DNA of 64,000 nucleotides from Hemicordylus capensis (GCF_027244095.1 NC_069658.1:265182687-265246686); one strand, 5' to 3'. Positions 43,482-55,640 are shown, counted from the stretch's first letter. The notes: generated by a model from the sequence alone, not told the origin. Made by a program: numbers and translations.

Positions 43482-44545
43482 CAGGGGCGTATCTAGGGCA
43501 GGGCAGGCAGGGCATGTGCCCTGGGCGCCACTTGAAGGGGGGCGCAAATTCCTAAAATTAATTTTTTTAAAAAAAATGGCCACCAAAAACAAAATGGCCA
43601 CTGCACATGCTCAAATGGCCTCTGTGAGGCCCTAGGCCATGCCAGGCCTCACAGAGGCCATTTGAGCATGCACGGTAGCCATTTTGTTTTCAGCGGCCAT
43701 TAAATTTTTTTTTTTTAAAAAATGGCCACTGCACATGCTCAAATGGTCTCTGCAAGGCCCTAGAGGCCAGCGGTGGGAGGAGTAACCTTTGCAGATGCCC
43801 CCCTCCCACGGTCTATAGGAAGCACCCCGAAGGGGCTACAGGTTAAAAAAAAATTCTATTTGATATAATATAAGTCACTGTACACATATTCAGTTTAGCA
43901 CTATGTACAGAGAATCAGGGCTTGTGAATACTGAGCTGAAGCTTATGAACTAAGATTGTATTCATTTGCTCTTACTTTGCTTCTTATGATAAGTGAGTTA
44001 AATGTGGTGTCTTAATAATATGACTATTAATGGTGAGTTTGTCTTTGAATCAGTGTGAAATCCTTAGTATTAAGGCCCACTGGGAGTTTCTTGCTCTCTT
44101 TCTCTCATTTTAACTATCTTTCTGAAATACTAGAATATATTCCAAGCAGTGACACAGTTTACTCTGCATATCCTTTAATTATTTTCAGAGTATCTGGGAA
44201 AAGCCAAATTCTCCATTTATTTTTAATACTTATGTAATAGTGATGCTACAATGCACAGTAAAGAATTAGGTAGTCACTTCTGTTTAGTTTTCCAAGTACA
44301 CCTCCACATAGTATTTGTGTATTTCATGAGCCCCAGCATACTGAAATTTGTAGTTTTCCAGCATTTTTTGGTCTGGCTACGTCCACTGCTAAATAGTTTT
44401 TGAAATATTAAAAGATTAACAAGCTTGACATATTTTTCAGCTGATAGTATAGTAAAGTAATCTGAAAGATGGGTGTCAGATGTTTGGACTGGGGGCGCAA
44501 TTTCAGTGCTTGCCCTAGGCGCTATTTTCCCTAGATACGCCTCTG
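43482..44545 (-). mobile_element. hAT-type non-autonomous element, 1.06 kb, copy 4 (inverted to copy 3)
   Basis: The ends are 'caggggcgtatctaggg' and 'ccctagatacgcctctg'. Its body mirrors copy 3 throughout, for example 'tgctggaaaactacaaattt' in copy 3 and its complement near 44345-44365 here. The flanks (tgacaggt, cccacacg) do not match, so no target duplication is visible, unlike copy 3. Confidence 0.85.
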
Positions 44546-45299
44546 CCCACACGCCTCTCCCCCACCTTTCCAGGGCCTGTTCTCTGGCTCCAGTTGAGCT
44601 CTGAGGAGCTGATATGAGCTGTTTTGGTCTTGGCTCTTCTTCATCTTTTAATAAAGTTGTCACATGTTTTAATGATACTTATTAGTGTCTGTCTCTTTTC
44701 CTTCTATCTAGAAAGTAGTATATTTTAGAAGTTGTGCACAAGTGACATAGCCTCTGAGCATAGACGGAGTAGATTACTTCCCTTTAAGCCTCAGGCCTCC
44801 ACTTAATGGCTGATAGGATAATGGTGGCCACTTTCGGAGTATTATGCTGACTGGGGTAGCAAGAAGGTACTCAGCCACCCCGCATCAGCAGTTTTGGCAG
44901 CAGCGCCTGTGGGTGGGGGCAGGGGAGGTAAGGACACCCTTCCCACACCTTAAAGCATCCACCATTCCCCACCTCGTGGGAGTGCACAGAACCAATTCCA
45001 TACATATCCCTAGTGAAGACTGCCCTTGAACATGCAGGTTCTACATGAGAGCCAAACCACCTGTAAATATGCAGGCTTCATTTCTTAAGTATGGCCAAGT
45101 GGAGTTTCTGGCAGTTTGGCTCTGATGTAGAACTTCCATGCTCAAGAGCAGACTACACCAGAATGATGGTTTCTTGGTGCTGGGTGGGAATAGTTTTTTG
45201 GATTTCCTTGAGGTTCCTCCTTCAGAACTTTCTAGCATGGGGCCCTTGGTCCTGATCTTATACATTTCTAATTAGGAATAAGTTTTCCACTTATTGTAG

Positions 45300-45679
45300 T
45301 GATGCCATGTGCATGCGTGGAGGTAAAAGAATGGCCTCTGCACCAGTGCAGAGGCCCCAAACAGCCCAAACTTGACCCAGGAGACTCTGAGGGAGGCCAG
45401 TAGGGGTTGGGGGAGCTGCTGCCCCCACCACTGAGTGACTTGTAAGTACTCTGTTTTAACTTTATGTAACTATTAGGGAAGCCCCCCGGCCTCTTTACAG
45501 GTAAAGGAGGATCCTCGCCAGATTCCCTTTTGCGGGTAGGGCTTTAAGCTGATTTCGAACTGGTTTGAGCTTGAACCAAACTGGGAATCAGCTCAAAGGT
45601 ACCAAAACAGAGCTGGCCTGGTCTAGTTTGAATCTGGTTCAGATTTGAACTGGGAAAACAGGTTTTGTGCACATCTCTA
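45300..45679. mobile_element. hAT-like fragment with 'gcacatctcta' end
   Basis: The right end 'caggttttgtgcacatctct' is the same type as 11578-11598 and shares the 'gaactgg..' subterminal words (gatttcgaactggtttgagc; cagatttgaactgggaaaac). The left end is unclear and no target duplication was found. Confidence 0.5.
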
Positions 45680-46139
45680 CTAAGATGCAGCAGTTTAAAA
45701 AACTGACCCTTAAACTCTACAAAACAAGTGTTGGCTATTGGAGCTGTTCATTGGGCACTGCAATCCCAATGAAACTGTAGCATCCCGCTGGTACTGCTTT
45801 CACCATGGCCATCTCTGGTGCAGTTCATTACATTCCCAGTGCTGGGAAGGCCTCTTCTGCAGGAAGCAGAACCATGGGGTTGAGAATTACACAGGGACAT
45901 TGGGAAAGAACATTGGGACATCTGTGACGTGCGCTCCCTTCCATTGCTATTTCCATGGCTGCAGTGGAGTGGTATATCAGCTTGTGAATTCCCCAGTCAC
46001 TTCCTAGAGTTGTCCCTGATGAATTTCTGCCTGTTGCATCTGATTACTGAATTTTCTTCTTGATAAGCCTACTGGGACTGGGAGGGATTAAACTTTCAAG
46101 GCAGGAGTCCCAGCCTGAGTATTCTTGGTCCCTCTGCTC

Positions 46140-47830
46140 TGATCCCAAAGGGCTCTCCTCTCCCGCTTTGGTTCATCGCGATGTGCCTTTGCAAGGGCGG
46201 AGGAGGGAGGGAGCGGCAGTGGGGCTTGCTTGGCTTTTGTCAGCTGGATTCTTCCAGTCTCCCATTCTCTCTTTTTGCAGTAGCTGCTTGCTCTCAGCAG
46301 GGGCTCTCTAGCCTTGCCTTGCTGTTTGCTTTAGTAGCGCCGGGGCGATGTTAGCCGGTCGCAGAAGAAGTACTTTCACGCCCAGCAGCAGCGTCACCCT
46401 CCCGGCTCGCCCGCTCCCAAGGAAACCCGATTGATTGATTGGGGCGCACACAGCGGCGTGCCTCCACCAGCCGTGCCTTTCCCGCGGAACCCGTTTGCGA
46501 AAGCGGCTGCAGGCAGGGAGAAGTGTCCTGGACTTGTTTACACAGGCACCTTGGGAAGTTGGAATTCCCCAAAGCGGGGGTGCCGGGAGGTCCCTTGAGG
46601 CTGGTGCAGACTAGAGTGGGGTCTCGGCGAGTTTTCTCCCCCCCCCCCGCGCCCCATGATTGCCTTGTCCTGGAGCAGGCAGTCTTGATTCATCAACATC
46701 CCCTCGGTGCAATTTCTTCGGAGATGGCATTTTGGGTGAGTCGCCTGCTTACTTTCCGTGCGTCGCTCCCCGTCTTTGTTTCATGCTCTTTCGCCATGCC
46801 CTGGTGGCTTTTGCCCCTGCTAGGGGCGGGGGAAAGTGGGATCTTTTGGTGGCCCGTGAGTCGGTGGGGGGTGGGGGGCGCAACTTAAGTCTTTTTGCAC
46901 TGAGAACAGCGGAGGAAAGCGGCGGGGTCTGGGTCGCAAATGAATCCTCTTTATTTTCCCGCCTCTCTCTCCCTGGATCCCCCTTTCCTCCGCACCTCGC
47001 CCTCCCAAGTTTTCTTCATCACACTCTCATTCATTCTCCGTCGCCTCCCGCCTTCCCTTCCCTGGCGGCGTGAACGCAGGTTTGAATAGAACTTTTCTTC
47101 GCCGGGGAAAGGGCACCGGGGCTGGGCGGCTTCTGGCTCGCCTGCTCAGAACTTGTTTGGGAAGCAGCCACCTCCAGGAGCCTGCTTCGGTTTGGGGGGG
47201 CGGGGGCGGGCGGGCGGTGGCATCGCCTCCCCTAGCAGACACTGAGGAGGCTTGTTATGTGCACGCAAGAGAGAGAGAGTTGGCGGGCCGCTCAGTCACT
47301 GAGAGGTGTGTTTATGACTGAGGAGGCTCCGGCCCTTAGAATGACCCTTTCATTCCTGCCCGCGTCTGTCCACTCGCCTCCCCTTTGGCTTACAACCCAC
47401 CCAGCAAAAGGAGGCAAGGCAAGGCAAATTTCTGCCCACTTCTAAGCCTTGCCAAAGAAGAAGGGCTCTGCCTCTCTCCCCCTCAGGGAGACAAACAGCC
47501 TCTCTGGAGGTGGGACATCTTTGGGTGTCTCCATCGCCCTGAAATTAAAAGCGGCCCCACACATCTGTGCGCCCCATTTGTTTGCTGGGGGGGGGGGAGA
47601 GGAGCGGGGGGAGCCACCTAGCAGCAGCAACAGAGACCCTTTCCCTCACAATACTGGCAGGCTGGACTTGGTCCCACCCCCCTCTGTCTCCTTTGTTCGT
47701 GGAGGTGCTTGAGCTTGCTTGTCCCACAGGGAGCTGGTGGTGCTGGGAAGAAACATGAAACCTGCCTTACAAGAGTGGTGCGCGCGAGCGGTGGGGCGGG
47801 CGGCGTGGAGTAGTGCGAGCTGGCTGGCAG
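46140..47830. promoter_or_regulatory. CpG island, candidate host promoter / first exon
   Basis: This is the only extended GC- and CpG-dense block in the window that is not within transposon ends. It includes 'cgcgatgtgcc', 'gccggtcgc', 'cccgcggaacccgtttgcga', 'ggcgggcgggcggtggcatc' and 'gtgcgcgcgagcggtgggg'. It has no recognised repeat inside. A good 5' splice-site match, TTTTGG|GTGAGT, lies at about 46734/46735 just after an ATG in 'ggagatggcattttgg'. Other open frames are short and none resembles a known protein. I cannot tell which strand a transcript would use and give no gene name. Confidence 0.55.
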
Positions 47831-47839
47831 TTTAAGCCT

Positions 47840-48129
47840 TGTCCCTTGAACCAGTCTGCTCGGCTTGGGGTGATGGTCGATGTCCTTGTGTAGGATCGGG
47901 GCGAAGTCTGAAGGCCCTGCAGAAGGAGGGAAGGTCATGTTGAAGGGAGGGGAGGAGATGGATGGCAGTCTTCTCTCCTGCACTCTTTGCATTTTCACAA
48001 AGAACGTTCCCTTGGTGTACATTGTACCTACCCACTCCCTTGTTAGGGCTCTGAGTAAGCCCAAAGGTTTTTCCCCAGGGAAGGAAATCCTCAGGGATGT
48101 TCAGCACAAGGGAAAAATATTCCCCCCAC

Positions 48130-48180
<51 letters not shown>

Positions 48181-50300
48181 TACTTTAACACTTCTGTGTT
48201 TTCCTTTAACAGTACTGTTAAGTATTACTTTTGGCTTTTAATGCATGCTTAGATCACAGGACTTTGTCCCCAGCGTTGGGAGTATCTGCAAAAAGAAGTT
48301 TAAAAACCCATCCTAAGGACAAATGTTCAAGATTAATGAGTAACTTATCTTCAATGAGTGATTTTCACTACATAAGTGGAAAACTAAAAAAAACCAAAAA
48401 CCCATAACCCTCTGAAACTAGATATCCTTTAGTCATAATTTTGTACTCATTTACAGTCAAGGAGGTGAAGGGCGGATTCCTTCTCTCCCCTCCACACCCA
48501 GTACATGTTAATAGTGAAGTAGTGATGGAGAGCCCAGTCCTTGATAGATATTCCAGAGTAATTAATCCAGAATCAAGGGGTGTGTATGTATTTGTGTGTG
48601 TGTGTGTACACATTCTACTTGTTAATTTAAAACAGATTATTGTTGGCATACTGTAACCCATGTATGCACTGGGCACAATCTAACCAGAGAAAAGCACTTT
48701 TAAGGCTCATGTTCATCCTTTTGTGGTCTTGATCAGAAAATGGCAAGCCCCCTTTCCTTTCTTTAAAAATCACCCTTCCCAATTTCCTGACACCAGTAGT
48801 GTAACTGTACCTACACTATTGGTAGGTATTAAAACAACATAAAATGGGGTTACATCTGCTTTTTCGCCTGGAATACTCCTGATGCTTTTCATAAGATGCT
48901 GTATCCACATTCGAACACAGCAGAGCACATTCAGTTACTGAATATTGTTGGTGGAGGAGCAGAAAATCAGAGATATGTGACTCCCCAGATTTTTCCTATT
49001 GTTCCCCAAAAGAGTCAGTCCAGAGTTAATGCTGTTTGGGAGAATATAGAATTGAGAACCTATACTAAGCATGCAATGACTAGTTATGGTGCTGAGGTGC
49101 ACAATAAAAATAACCGAATTGCCTTGAAAAAGTTACCCAACTCAGTCTTTTCCTTCCACAGAAGAAAATTCATGCATTGGGAAGGACACTGGCCCACGTT
49201 TGCATTATTTATTTATTAAAGGGATTTATATCCCCGCCTTTCCTTACTTTCTGTTAAAACGTTCAGTTGTATATATTTGCATATTATAGCTTAGTTACCC
49301 ATTGTAAGTAGGTAGAAATGGAAATGTCCCACTTTCCTTGTTTAATGGTGTGGACTGTCTGAAGTTCTCCTTGCACTTGTGTTAAGTGCAAATGGGAAAG
49401 CCTGTGAATGAATGTGAGTGGATGCCTCTGAAACAGCTGTGGCAGACGGCCACTTTCATCGCCTTGGGTTGTCTGTGGGGAAGCGAATGTAACACATGGT
49501 GGTGTGACAGTTTGCCAGCAGATGTCACCCCCTGCACTGAAGAGAAAAGCGAAGCATCCCTGAAGATTTGGGGAGGAGTGAGGTGCTCCCTCCTACCATC
49601 AGAAGCTGGGCTTGTTGTTGGGGCTTTGTTAGCCACTGCCTTTCTTTCACACAAGCCTTTTGTGGTCATCTGTCAAGATCTTTTAGGCATCTGTACCCCA
49701 AGCAACTTGCTGCATTTCCAGTCAAGCTGAGCACACTGCTAGGTCAGAAGTCCCCAAATAATGGACCGTGGCTATGAAATGCCTCTCCTATAACGTGCAA
49801 GGGAGAATGGGAGAGTGAGGGAGATACCTTTAAATAAAGGACAGCTGGCAACTTTACTGCTGGCCATTGGCTCCTTGATTTACTGGGGTCAAGTGGGTGG
49901 CACTGAGCTCTCCTTAATTAATTCAGCAGAAACTGGTGTATGTCTTTGGGGGTGTGAGGAAAGGGACAGAAGTATAGGTTTGTCCATATGTATGAATTCT
50001 GTCTCCGGCACTGCAGCCTCCCTCTGTGTTTTTGGGATCAGATTTCCAAGGGCTGCCCCATTAGCCTCTTCTCTTGTAGCAAAGAGTCCTGTGGCACCTT
50101 AAAGACTAGCATATGTACTATAGCCTGAGCTTTTCTAGGGAAGAGTATGTGTCATCAAATGCTTGAAGGGATGGGGAAGATTATGGATCTCTCCCCATTT
50201 CTCTACATGGGAGCTACTGCTTGACATTGCCTCATACTTTAGGGTGGTCATGAAAGAAAAGCTATGGAGATGTGAGGGTAGTCAGACAGGAGCTTGTTTG
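47840..50300. other. No gene recognised; (CA)n microsatellite
   Basis: A (ac)n run lies at 48130-48177. A LINE-tail scrap (attatttatttattaaaggg) lies near 49205. If the CpG island is a promoter reading to the right, this would be intron 1. No exon is recognised. Confidence 0.4.
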
Positions 50301-50307
50301 ATTCTCA

Positions 50308-50564
50308 GTAGCAATAGCACTTAGCAATAGCACTTACATTTATATACCGCTCTATAGCCGGAGCTCTCTAAGCGGTTTACAATGATTTAGCATATTGTCC
50401 CCAACATTCTGGGTACTCATTTTACCGACCTCGGAAGGATGGAAGGCTGAGTCAACCTTGAGCCCCTGGTCAGGATCGAACTTGTAACCTTTTGGTTACA
50501 GGGCGGCAGTTTTACCACTGCGCCACCAGGGGCTCAGGGGCTCACTGCGCCACCAGGGGCTCAG
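50308..50564 (-). repeat. tRNA-derived SINE with duplicated head
   Basis: Read on plus it runs 'atttatataccgctctatag', 'ctaagcggtttacaatgatt', 'gaaggatggaaggctgagtc', 'ggtcaggatcgaacttgtaa' and ends in the head 'cactgcgccaccaggggctc'. That head is repeated once (about 50509-50536 and 50537-50564). At the other end 'agcaatagcactt' is also doubled. A common squamate tRNA SINE pattern. Confidence 0.8.
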
Positions 50565-50820
50565 TAGCTGGGAGCACCAGGAGAATGGAGCAAGTTTAGC
50601 TTCCCCCCTCCTCATGCTGTCCTCAAGGAACTCCTTTACTATCATCAAAATGAAAAAACCGATACTCCAAAGCACTGAATTTGAGGGCATCATTGCAGTT
50701 AAGGCAAAAGCTGCCCCCACCTCTGATACTGGGTGACTGACCCACCTTTCATGAAAGGGATATCCTGTATGGGCTTCAGGGGGTGTCTTCTGTGTGCCGG
50801 GAAGCTTTCTCCTTCCTCAG

Positions 50821-51124
50821 ATAGGAACATAGGAAGCTGCCATATACTGAGTCAGACCATTGGTCTATCTAGCTCAGTGTTGTCTTCACAGACTGGCAGC
50901 GGCTTCTCCAAGGTTGCAGGCAGGAATCTCTCTCAGCCCTACCTTGGAGAAGCCAGGGAGGGAACTTGAAACCTAGATGCTCTTCCCACAGCGGCTCCAT
51001 CCCCTGAGGGCAATATCTCACAGTGCTCACACTTCTAGTCTCCCTTTCATATGCAACCAGGGTGGACCCTGCTTAGCTAAGGGGACAAGTCATGCTTGCT
51101 ACCTCAAGACCAGCTCTCCTCTCC
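50821..51124 (-). repeat. 5S rRNA-headed SINE, copy 6
   Basis: Reversed and near full length: 'ataggaacataggaagctgc' at the left, then 'accctgcttagctaagggga' and 'agaccagctctcctctccag' at the right. It is the best-preserved copy in the window. Confidence 0.88.
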
Positions 51125-51129
51125 AGATA

Positions 51130-52105
51130 ACAAGGGGGGATCCCAAATTGCATCTATGGTTTCTCTTTTCTGGACTGCAGTTGTGAGTACATCATCTTAC
51201 ATGCGCTAAGTGGCTGACATCCGGAGTGGCCTAATGTGAGTGACACTCCCCACACTGCGATGATGTGCTCTCCCGGAAGTGCATGTGCTCTTGTGCAAGA
51301 GTGCAAATACTTTTTGGAGCTTTCCTATGCTGGGGAAGAGTAGAAACACATTGCTGATGGCCAGACAATATTTTTCTGCAATACTAGAGCACTTCTGGAG
51401 TGTGGATGAGCTCTGGAAAATATTTGTGCTCTTGCACAAGAGGGCTGCGTTTCAAGGTGAGCGAGCAGCAGTTCAGGGATGTCAGGAGCACCTGTGTTAG
51501 GCTGATCTGGATGTCAGCCAGGGTTTGTAGATAGGCTGCAAGCTACCTGAACTGACTACAGATTGTTGCAGTGATATATATTGTTGGATTTTTAAAAAAA
51601 ATGTCTAGCATTCAAGATGTCTTAATTACTTCACAGTAAATTAAAACACATGTCAATCCTCTGTTCAAAGCCATAATCTAAACAGATAAGAGACACAAAG
51701 GAAAGGTAGGAGTACAACAATATCACAAACATGCTTATGCCTCAGCGGAGGGCCAGCCTAGATGTAATGGTGCAGCTAGGTGTATTTCTTTCTTGTTCTC
51801 TGCCTTGTTCACGAGCAGAGAATGACATCTATCTTGCTGCCCCATCTAGCAGGAAGTAGAGCAGAGGTCTGTTTCTTTACATGAAGTGGAATACACAGGT
51901 AAGGATAGGTAAACGTCACCCCCTCCCTTGCCGTGCTCCATTGTTTTAAGCAATTTCCCCCTCCAAATGACTAATTTCTGATGTTGGAGTGAGGCATGGG
52001 AGAAAATCGCCACCCTCCACTTTATACGTGAGCAGGGCAGACATGTGGATAAAATACATGTGGCTGCCCCACCATATTTAATTTGTCCTTCCTGGACTCC
52101 TTCAT
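51130..52105. other. No gene recognised
   Basis: No exon or complete repeat seen. Confidence 0.45.
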
Positions 52106-52115
52106 TGGGACAGAA

Positions 52116-52165
52116 CAGGGTTCTCAAACGTGGGTCCCCAGATGCTGCTGGACAACAACTCCAAC
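52116..52165. mobile_element. Half of a hAT-type MITE
   Basis: The segment 'cagggttctcaaacgtgggt' matches the left end of the 53657-53759 element and is cut where the 5S-headed SINE begins. Confidence 0.55.
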
Positions 52166-52458
52166 ACATGAATTGTCCCCTTTGCTAATCAGGGTCCACT
52201 GTGGATACATTTGAATGGGAGACAGACATCTGAGTACTGTAAGATATTCCCCTTAGGGGATGGGGCTGCTCTGGGAAGAGCACCTGCATGCTTGCAGGCA
52301 GAAGGTTCCAAGTTCCCTCCCTGGCATCTCCAAGATAGGGCTAAGAGAGACTCTTGCCTTGAACCTTGGAGAAGCTGCTGCCAGTCTGTGCAGACAATAC
52401 TGAGCTAGATGGACCAATGGTCTGACTCGGTATATGGCAGCATCCTATGTTCCTATCC
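52166..52458 (+). repeat. 5S rRNA-headed SINE, copy 7, 5' truncated
   Basis: It starts inside the head at 'tgaattgtcccctttgctaa', then 'tttgaatgggagacagacat', the tRNA-like part 'gcatgcttgcaggcagaagg', and the tail to 'gcagcatcctatgttcctat'. About 30 bp of the 5' end are missing. Confidence 0.85.
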
Positions 52459-52459
52459 C

Positions 52460-53648
52460 CAAAAGCTGAAACTTGGTACATATGTAGTCCAGAACACCCT
52501 GACTGCTCGAAAAGTCTGAATATGGAACATTCATATGTCATTCACCTGAAATCCACAACATAAAGATACCTCATAGTATCAGGTAGCTTTTCTGGCAGTC
52601 AGAAAATCAAGCCACATCTCTGATAAGAGTGTAGAACTTCTCCTTTCATACATTTCCAACAATCCGCAAATTAAGAAGGGGAGATTTTCAGTGACTACCA
52701 GGAACATATATCTACTTGCAGTTACATTTACTTTCATATATAATATAGCCTATTAAATTTTTATTGCTTAAGCCTGTGAGATGAGGGTGCCTAAAACTTT
52801 AATTCTATAAGTATCCCTGTTATTTCTCTACCTAAGAATTAGTGATTGTTCCATTCTGCATGATTAAAGTTTCTATGTAATCCAGAAGTTTCCATATTAT
52901 TTTACCAGCTGATCCAATGAAAGAGATTGCCTTTCTTCATTTTCAGTTTTTATTTACTAGAAAGAAGATGACGACAATAGTCTGCACCATAAATTTCACA
53001 GGTCTGTACTATAGTGGCTACAGAATTGGGCCAATGGATTTGGTAGGAGGAAGGAGCATTCCCATATGTTCCAACTGTCTCTGTTAGCAGGGGCAATCCC
53101 TCTTTTGTAATACCTGTTCCTATTTTTACATCTTAGGGAAATTTTGCAGATGTCTCATTGAAAAATGTCTTTGTGTGTGTACTAACGTACTACAGTTCCC
53201 TGGCTTCCTTTCCTCCACCACCCATAATTATCTCCCAAGAGAGTAAATATTTCCTACTGTGTTTGTTGCCGCTATTCTATAATAAGCACAACCAGATTTA
53301 TTGTGAGATTAAACATTCTTAAATTCTAAAGGAAGGAAACTTGTGGTCATTTTACTAATGCACACGCTTCAGAAGTTAGGACAGGCTCTTGTAGAGAAAA
53401 TGAATCCATCACTCAGCAGACAGAGAAGAATCTTCACCAGTGTGTTAACGGGGTGTGGGTGTGTGGTGGAAGGAGCCTTCAGGCACTGTTCATTGGTGTG
53501 AGAATAGAGATGTACACACACAATGTCTCTGTTATTTTTCTCTGTTAAGATACTTTGGTTAACTCTCGCAGCAAAGCTAAAAAACAGCTTTACCTCCTAT
53601 AGTGCATATTGTTGTGCATTGCCATTGTACTTATCTCTTACATTTTAA
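52460..53648. other. No gene recognised
   Basis: AT-rich DNA without a recognisable exon or repeat. Confidence 0.45.
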
Positions 53649-53656
53649 CTTTACAT

Positions 53657-53759
53657 CAGGGGTTCTCAAACCTAGGAGAAAGGCCCTTGGCCATTGTGGC
53701 TGGGGATGATGGGGGTAGTAGTCCAACAGCATCTGCAGTCCCAGGTTTGAGAACCCCTG
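53657..53759. mobile_element. hAT-type MITE, 103 bp, perfect target duplication
   Basis: The termini 'caggggttctcaaacctagg' and 'cccaggtttgagaacccctg' are inverted. An exact 8-bp duplication, ctttacat, flanks it at 53649-53656 and 53760-53767. The ends match the Charlie-like hAT type (CAGGGGTTCTCAAAC) known in amniotes. Confidence 0.9.
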
Positions 53760-53767
53760 CTTTACAT

Positions 53768-54030
53768 CATCATCATCATCATCATCCTCATTAATTCGAT
53801 ATCTATACCGCCCTTCCAAAAATGGCTCAGGTTGGTTTACACAGAGAAATAATAAATAAATAAGATGGATCCCTGTCCCCAAAGGGCTCACAAACTAAAA
53901 AAAACCCCATGAGATAAGCACCAGCAACAGTCACTGGAGGTACTGTGCTGGGGGTGGATAGGGCCAGTTACTCTCCCCCGCTAAATAAAGAGAATCACCA
54001 CATTGAAAAGGTGCTTCTTTGCCAGGTTAA
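53768..54030 (-). repeat. (CAT)n plus reversed L2-like 3' repeat
   Basis: A short (cat)n run at 53765-53786 abuts 'tctataccgcccttccaaaa', 'ataagatggatccctgtccc' and 'caaagggctcacaaactaaa'. This is the reverse of the 39580-39815 repeat, continuing to 'gggccagttactctccccc'. Confidence 0.65.
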
Positions 54031-54384
54031 CAGGGGTAATGATGTTGATTGACTGCACCTCTTCCACCCCAAAGCCATTTGACCTCACGTCTTCCATATT
54101 TTTTCTCTTTCTCCATCCCCATGTATGTCCATATACTGAGGATACATCTGATGAAGTGGACTGTAGTTCAACTAGACTTACACAGAAAGAAATGTGCTAA
54201 ACCATAAGGTGACACAAAAGCTTTTTATTGTTTTTGCTCCAAAAGGCTAAGATGGCTACTGCACTGAGGGTCAAGAATGATAAGAATTTGATGTTTGGAC
54301 CTGAAATGGTAGGGCTGTCCTTTGATACCAAGGCAAGATTATGATAACATCCCTGGCTCAGTAGAGTACAGGTGCCATCCCAAT

Positions 54385-55115
54385 ATCTTGTTTGTTTGCT
54401 TGTTTATCATATCTCTATACCACCTGATATATACATTGCTAGGCAGTGTACAAAATTTAAAATATTTAAAAGTCAACACAGATTAAAATACACAAGACAC
54501 AATAAAAACAATAATATTAAACAGTTATTAAAGCAAATTATTAAAATTCTAATTAAAGGCTTGCTAGAACAGGAAAGTCTTGAGGGTCTTCCTGAAAACA
54601 AACAGAGAAGGAGATGCTCTTATTTCAGCAGGGAGCATATTCCAAAGCCCTACAGCAGCCACAGAGAAAGCCCAATCCTGGGTCGCCACCAAACAAGCCA
54701 CCAGTGGTATCTGTAACCGGACTTCTCCAGAAGATCGTAACAGGCGGCAGGGTTTATGACAAAGGAGGCTCTCTTAAATAGCCAGGACCTAAGCCGTTAA
54801 GGGCTTTATAGGTAATAACCAGCACTTTGTATTTCACCCAGAAATCCAGAAACATATCGGCCACCAGTGCAGTTCTTTCAGAATTGGTGTTATATAGTCC
54901 CTTCATATGGTTCCAGAGACCAATCTGGCTGCTGCATTCTGTACCAATTGTAGTTTCTGAACTATGTACAAAGGCAGCCCCACGTAGAGTGCATTGCAGT
55001 AGTCAAGCCTGGAGGTTACCAGCATATGTACCACTGTTTTAAGGCCATTTACCTCTAGAAATGGACGTAGCTGACGTATCAGCCGAAGCTGAAAAAAAGC
55101 GCTCCTGGCCACTGC
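54385..55115 (-). mobile_element. L2 LINE, C-terminal part and 3' UTR
   Basis: On the minus strand 55112-54903 encodes 'SAFFQLRLIRQLRPFLEVNG', 'SRLDYCNALYVGLPLYIVQK' and 'LQLVQNAAARLVSG', the end of an L2 ORF2. This is followed by readable but frame-broken 'alTYKALNGLGP'-type sequence, a C-terminal region, and an A/T-rich 3' UTR ending near 'ggtggtatagagatatgata'. It is collinear with 14360-15010 of the plus-strand copy. The 5' end is truncated. Confidence 0.9.
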
Positions 55116-55304
55116 CTCAACCTGAAAAACAAGGCAGTTAGGCAGGGCAGAAGAGATAACCTGCCCCCTAATATTTCAGACCACATGTGACTATTGTTCA
55201 GGAGCACCTATCCTTGGGTTACACACACTGATTTTATACAGTGAGCGGTTGAATGTTATATATTAAGTTTGGGAATCCTGTTTTCTAATACACCAACTTT
55301 GTTT

Positions 55305-55525
55305 GGCATCCTAGCTCAGTAGCAGAGCATCTGCTTTGCATGCAGAAGGCCTCAAGTTCAATCTGCTTTTGTGATTATCGGCATCAATCCCTGGCATCTT
55401 CAGGTAGGGCTGGAGAGACTCCTCTCCTGCCTGAAACCTTGGAGGGCTGCTGTCAATCAGTATGTAGACAATACTGAGCTAGATGGATCAATGGATTTAC
55501 TCAATATAGCTGCTTCCTATGTATA
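55305..55525 (+). repeat. tRNA-Ala-like SINE
   Basis: The head 'ctagctcagtagcagagcat' and 'ctgctttgcatgcagaaggc' contains a small insertion in the B-box region. The tail 'ctcctgcctgaaaccttgga' to 'tagctgcttcctatgt' is the same module as in the 5S-headed SINEs. Confidence 0.82.
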
Positions 55526-55528
55526 GAG

Positions 55529-55640
55529 CAGTGATCTTCACTCTTTTTCAAGCACAAGCCACTTAGCAAAAAACAGAAAACCCTTCAGTATAAGAGCCAC
55601 ATGCTGCCTCTTTCCCCTATTGTAATCTGAAAGGGTGTTT
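55529..55640 (+). mobile_element. DNA-transposon end, unclassified
   Basis: The edge 'cagtgatcttcactcttttt' followed by 'agccac' matches the minus-strand edge at 16398 (cagtgatcttcactattttt). CAG-type ends suggest hAT, but the partner end was not found in either place. Confidence 0.35.

Noticed and set aside
46439-47073. Open frames of 130-150 codons in the CpG island, including one starting MAFW
   Set aside because: GC-rich DNA gives chance open frames, and the products have no recognisable domain. MAFW recalled the start of ABCA7-type transporters, but the downstream residues do not match and the frame runs into a likely splice donor after four codons.
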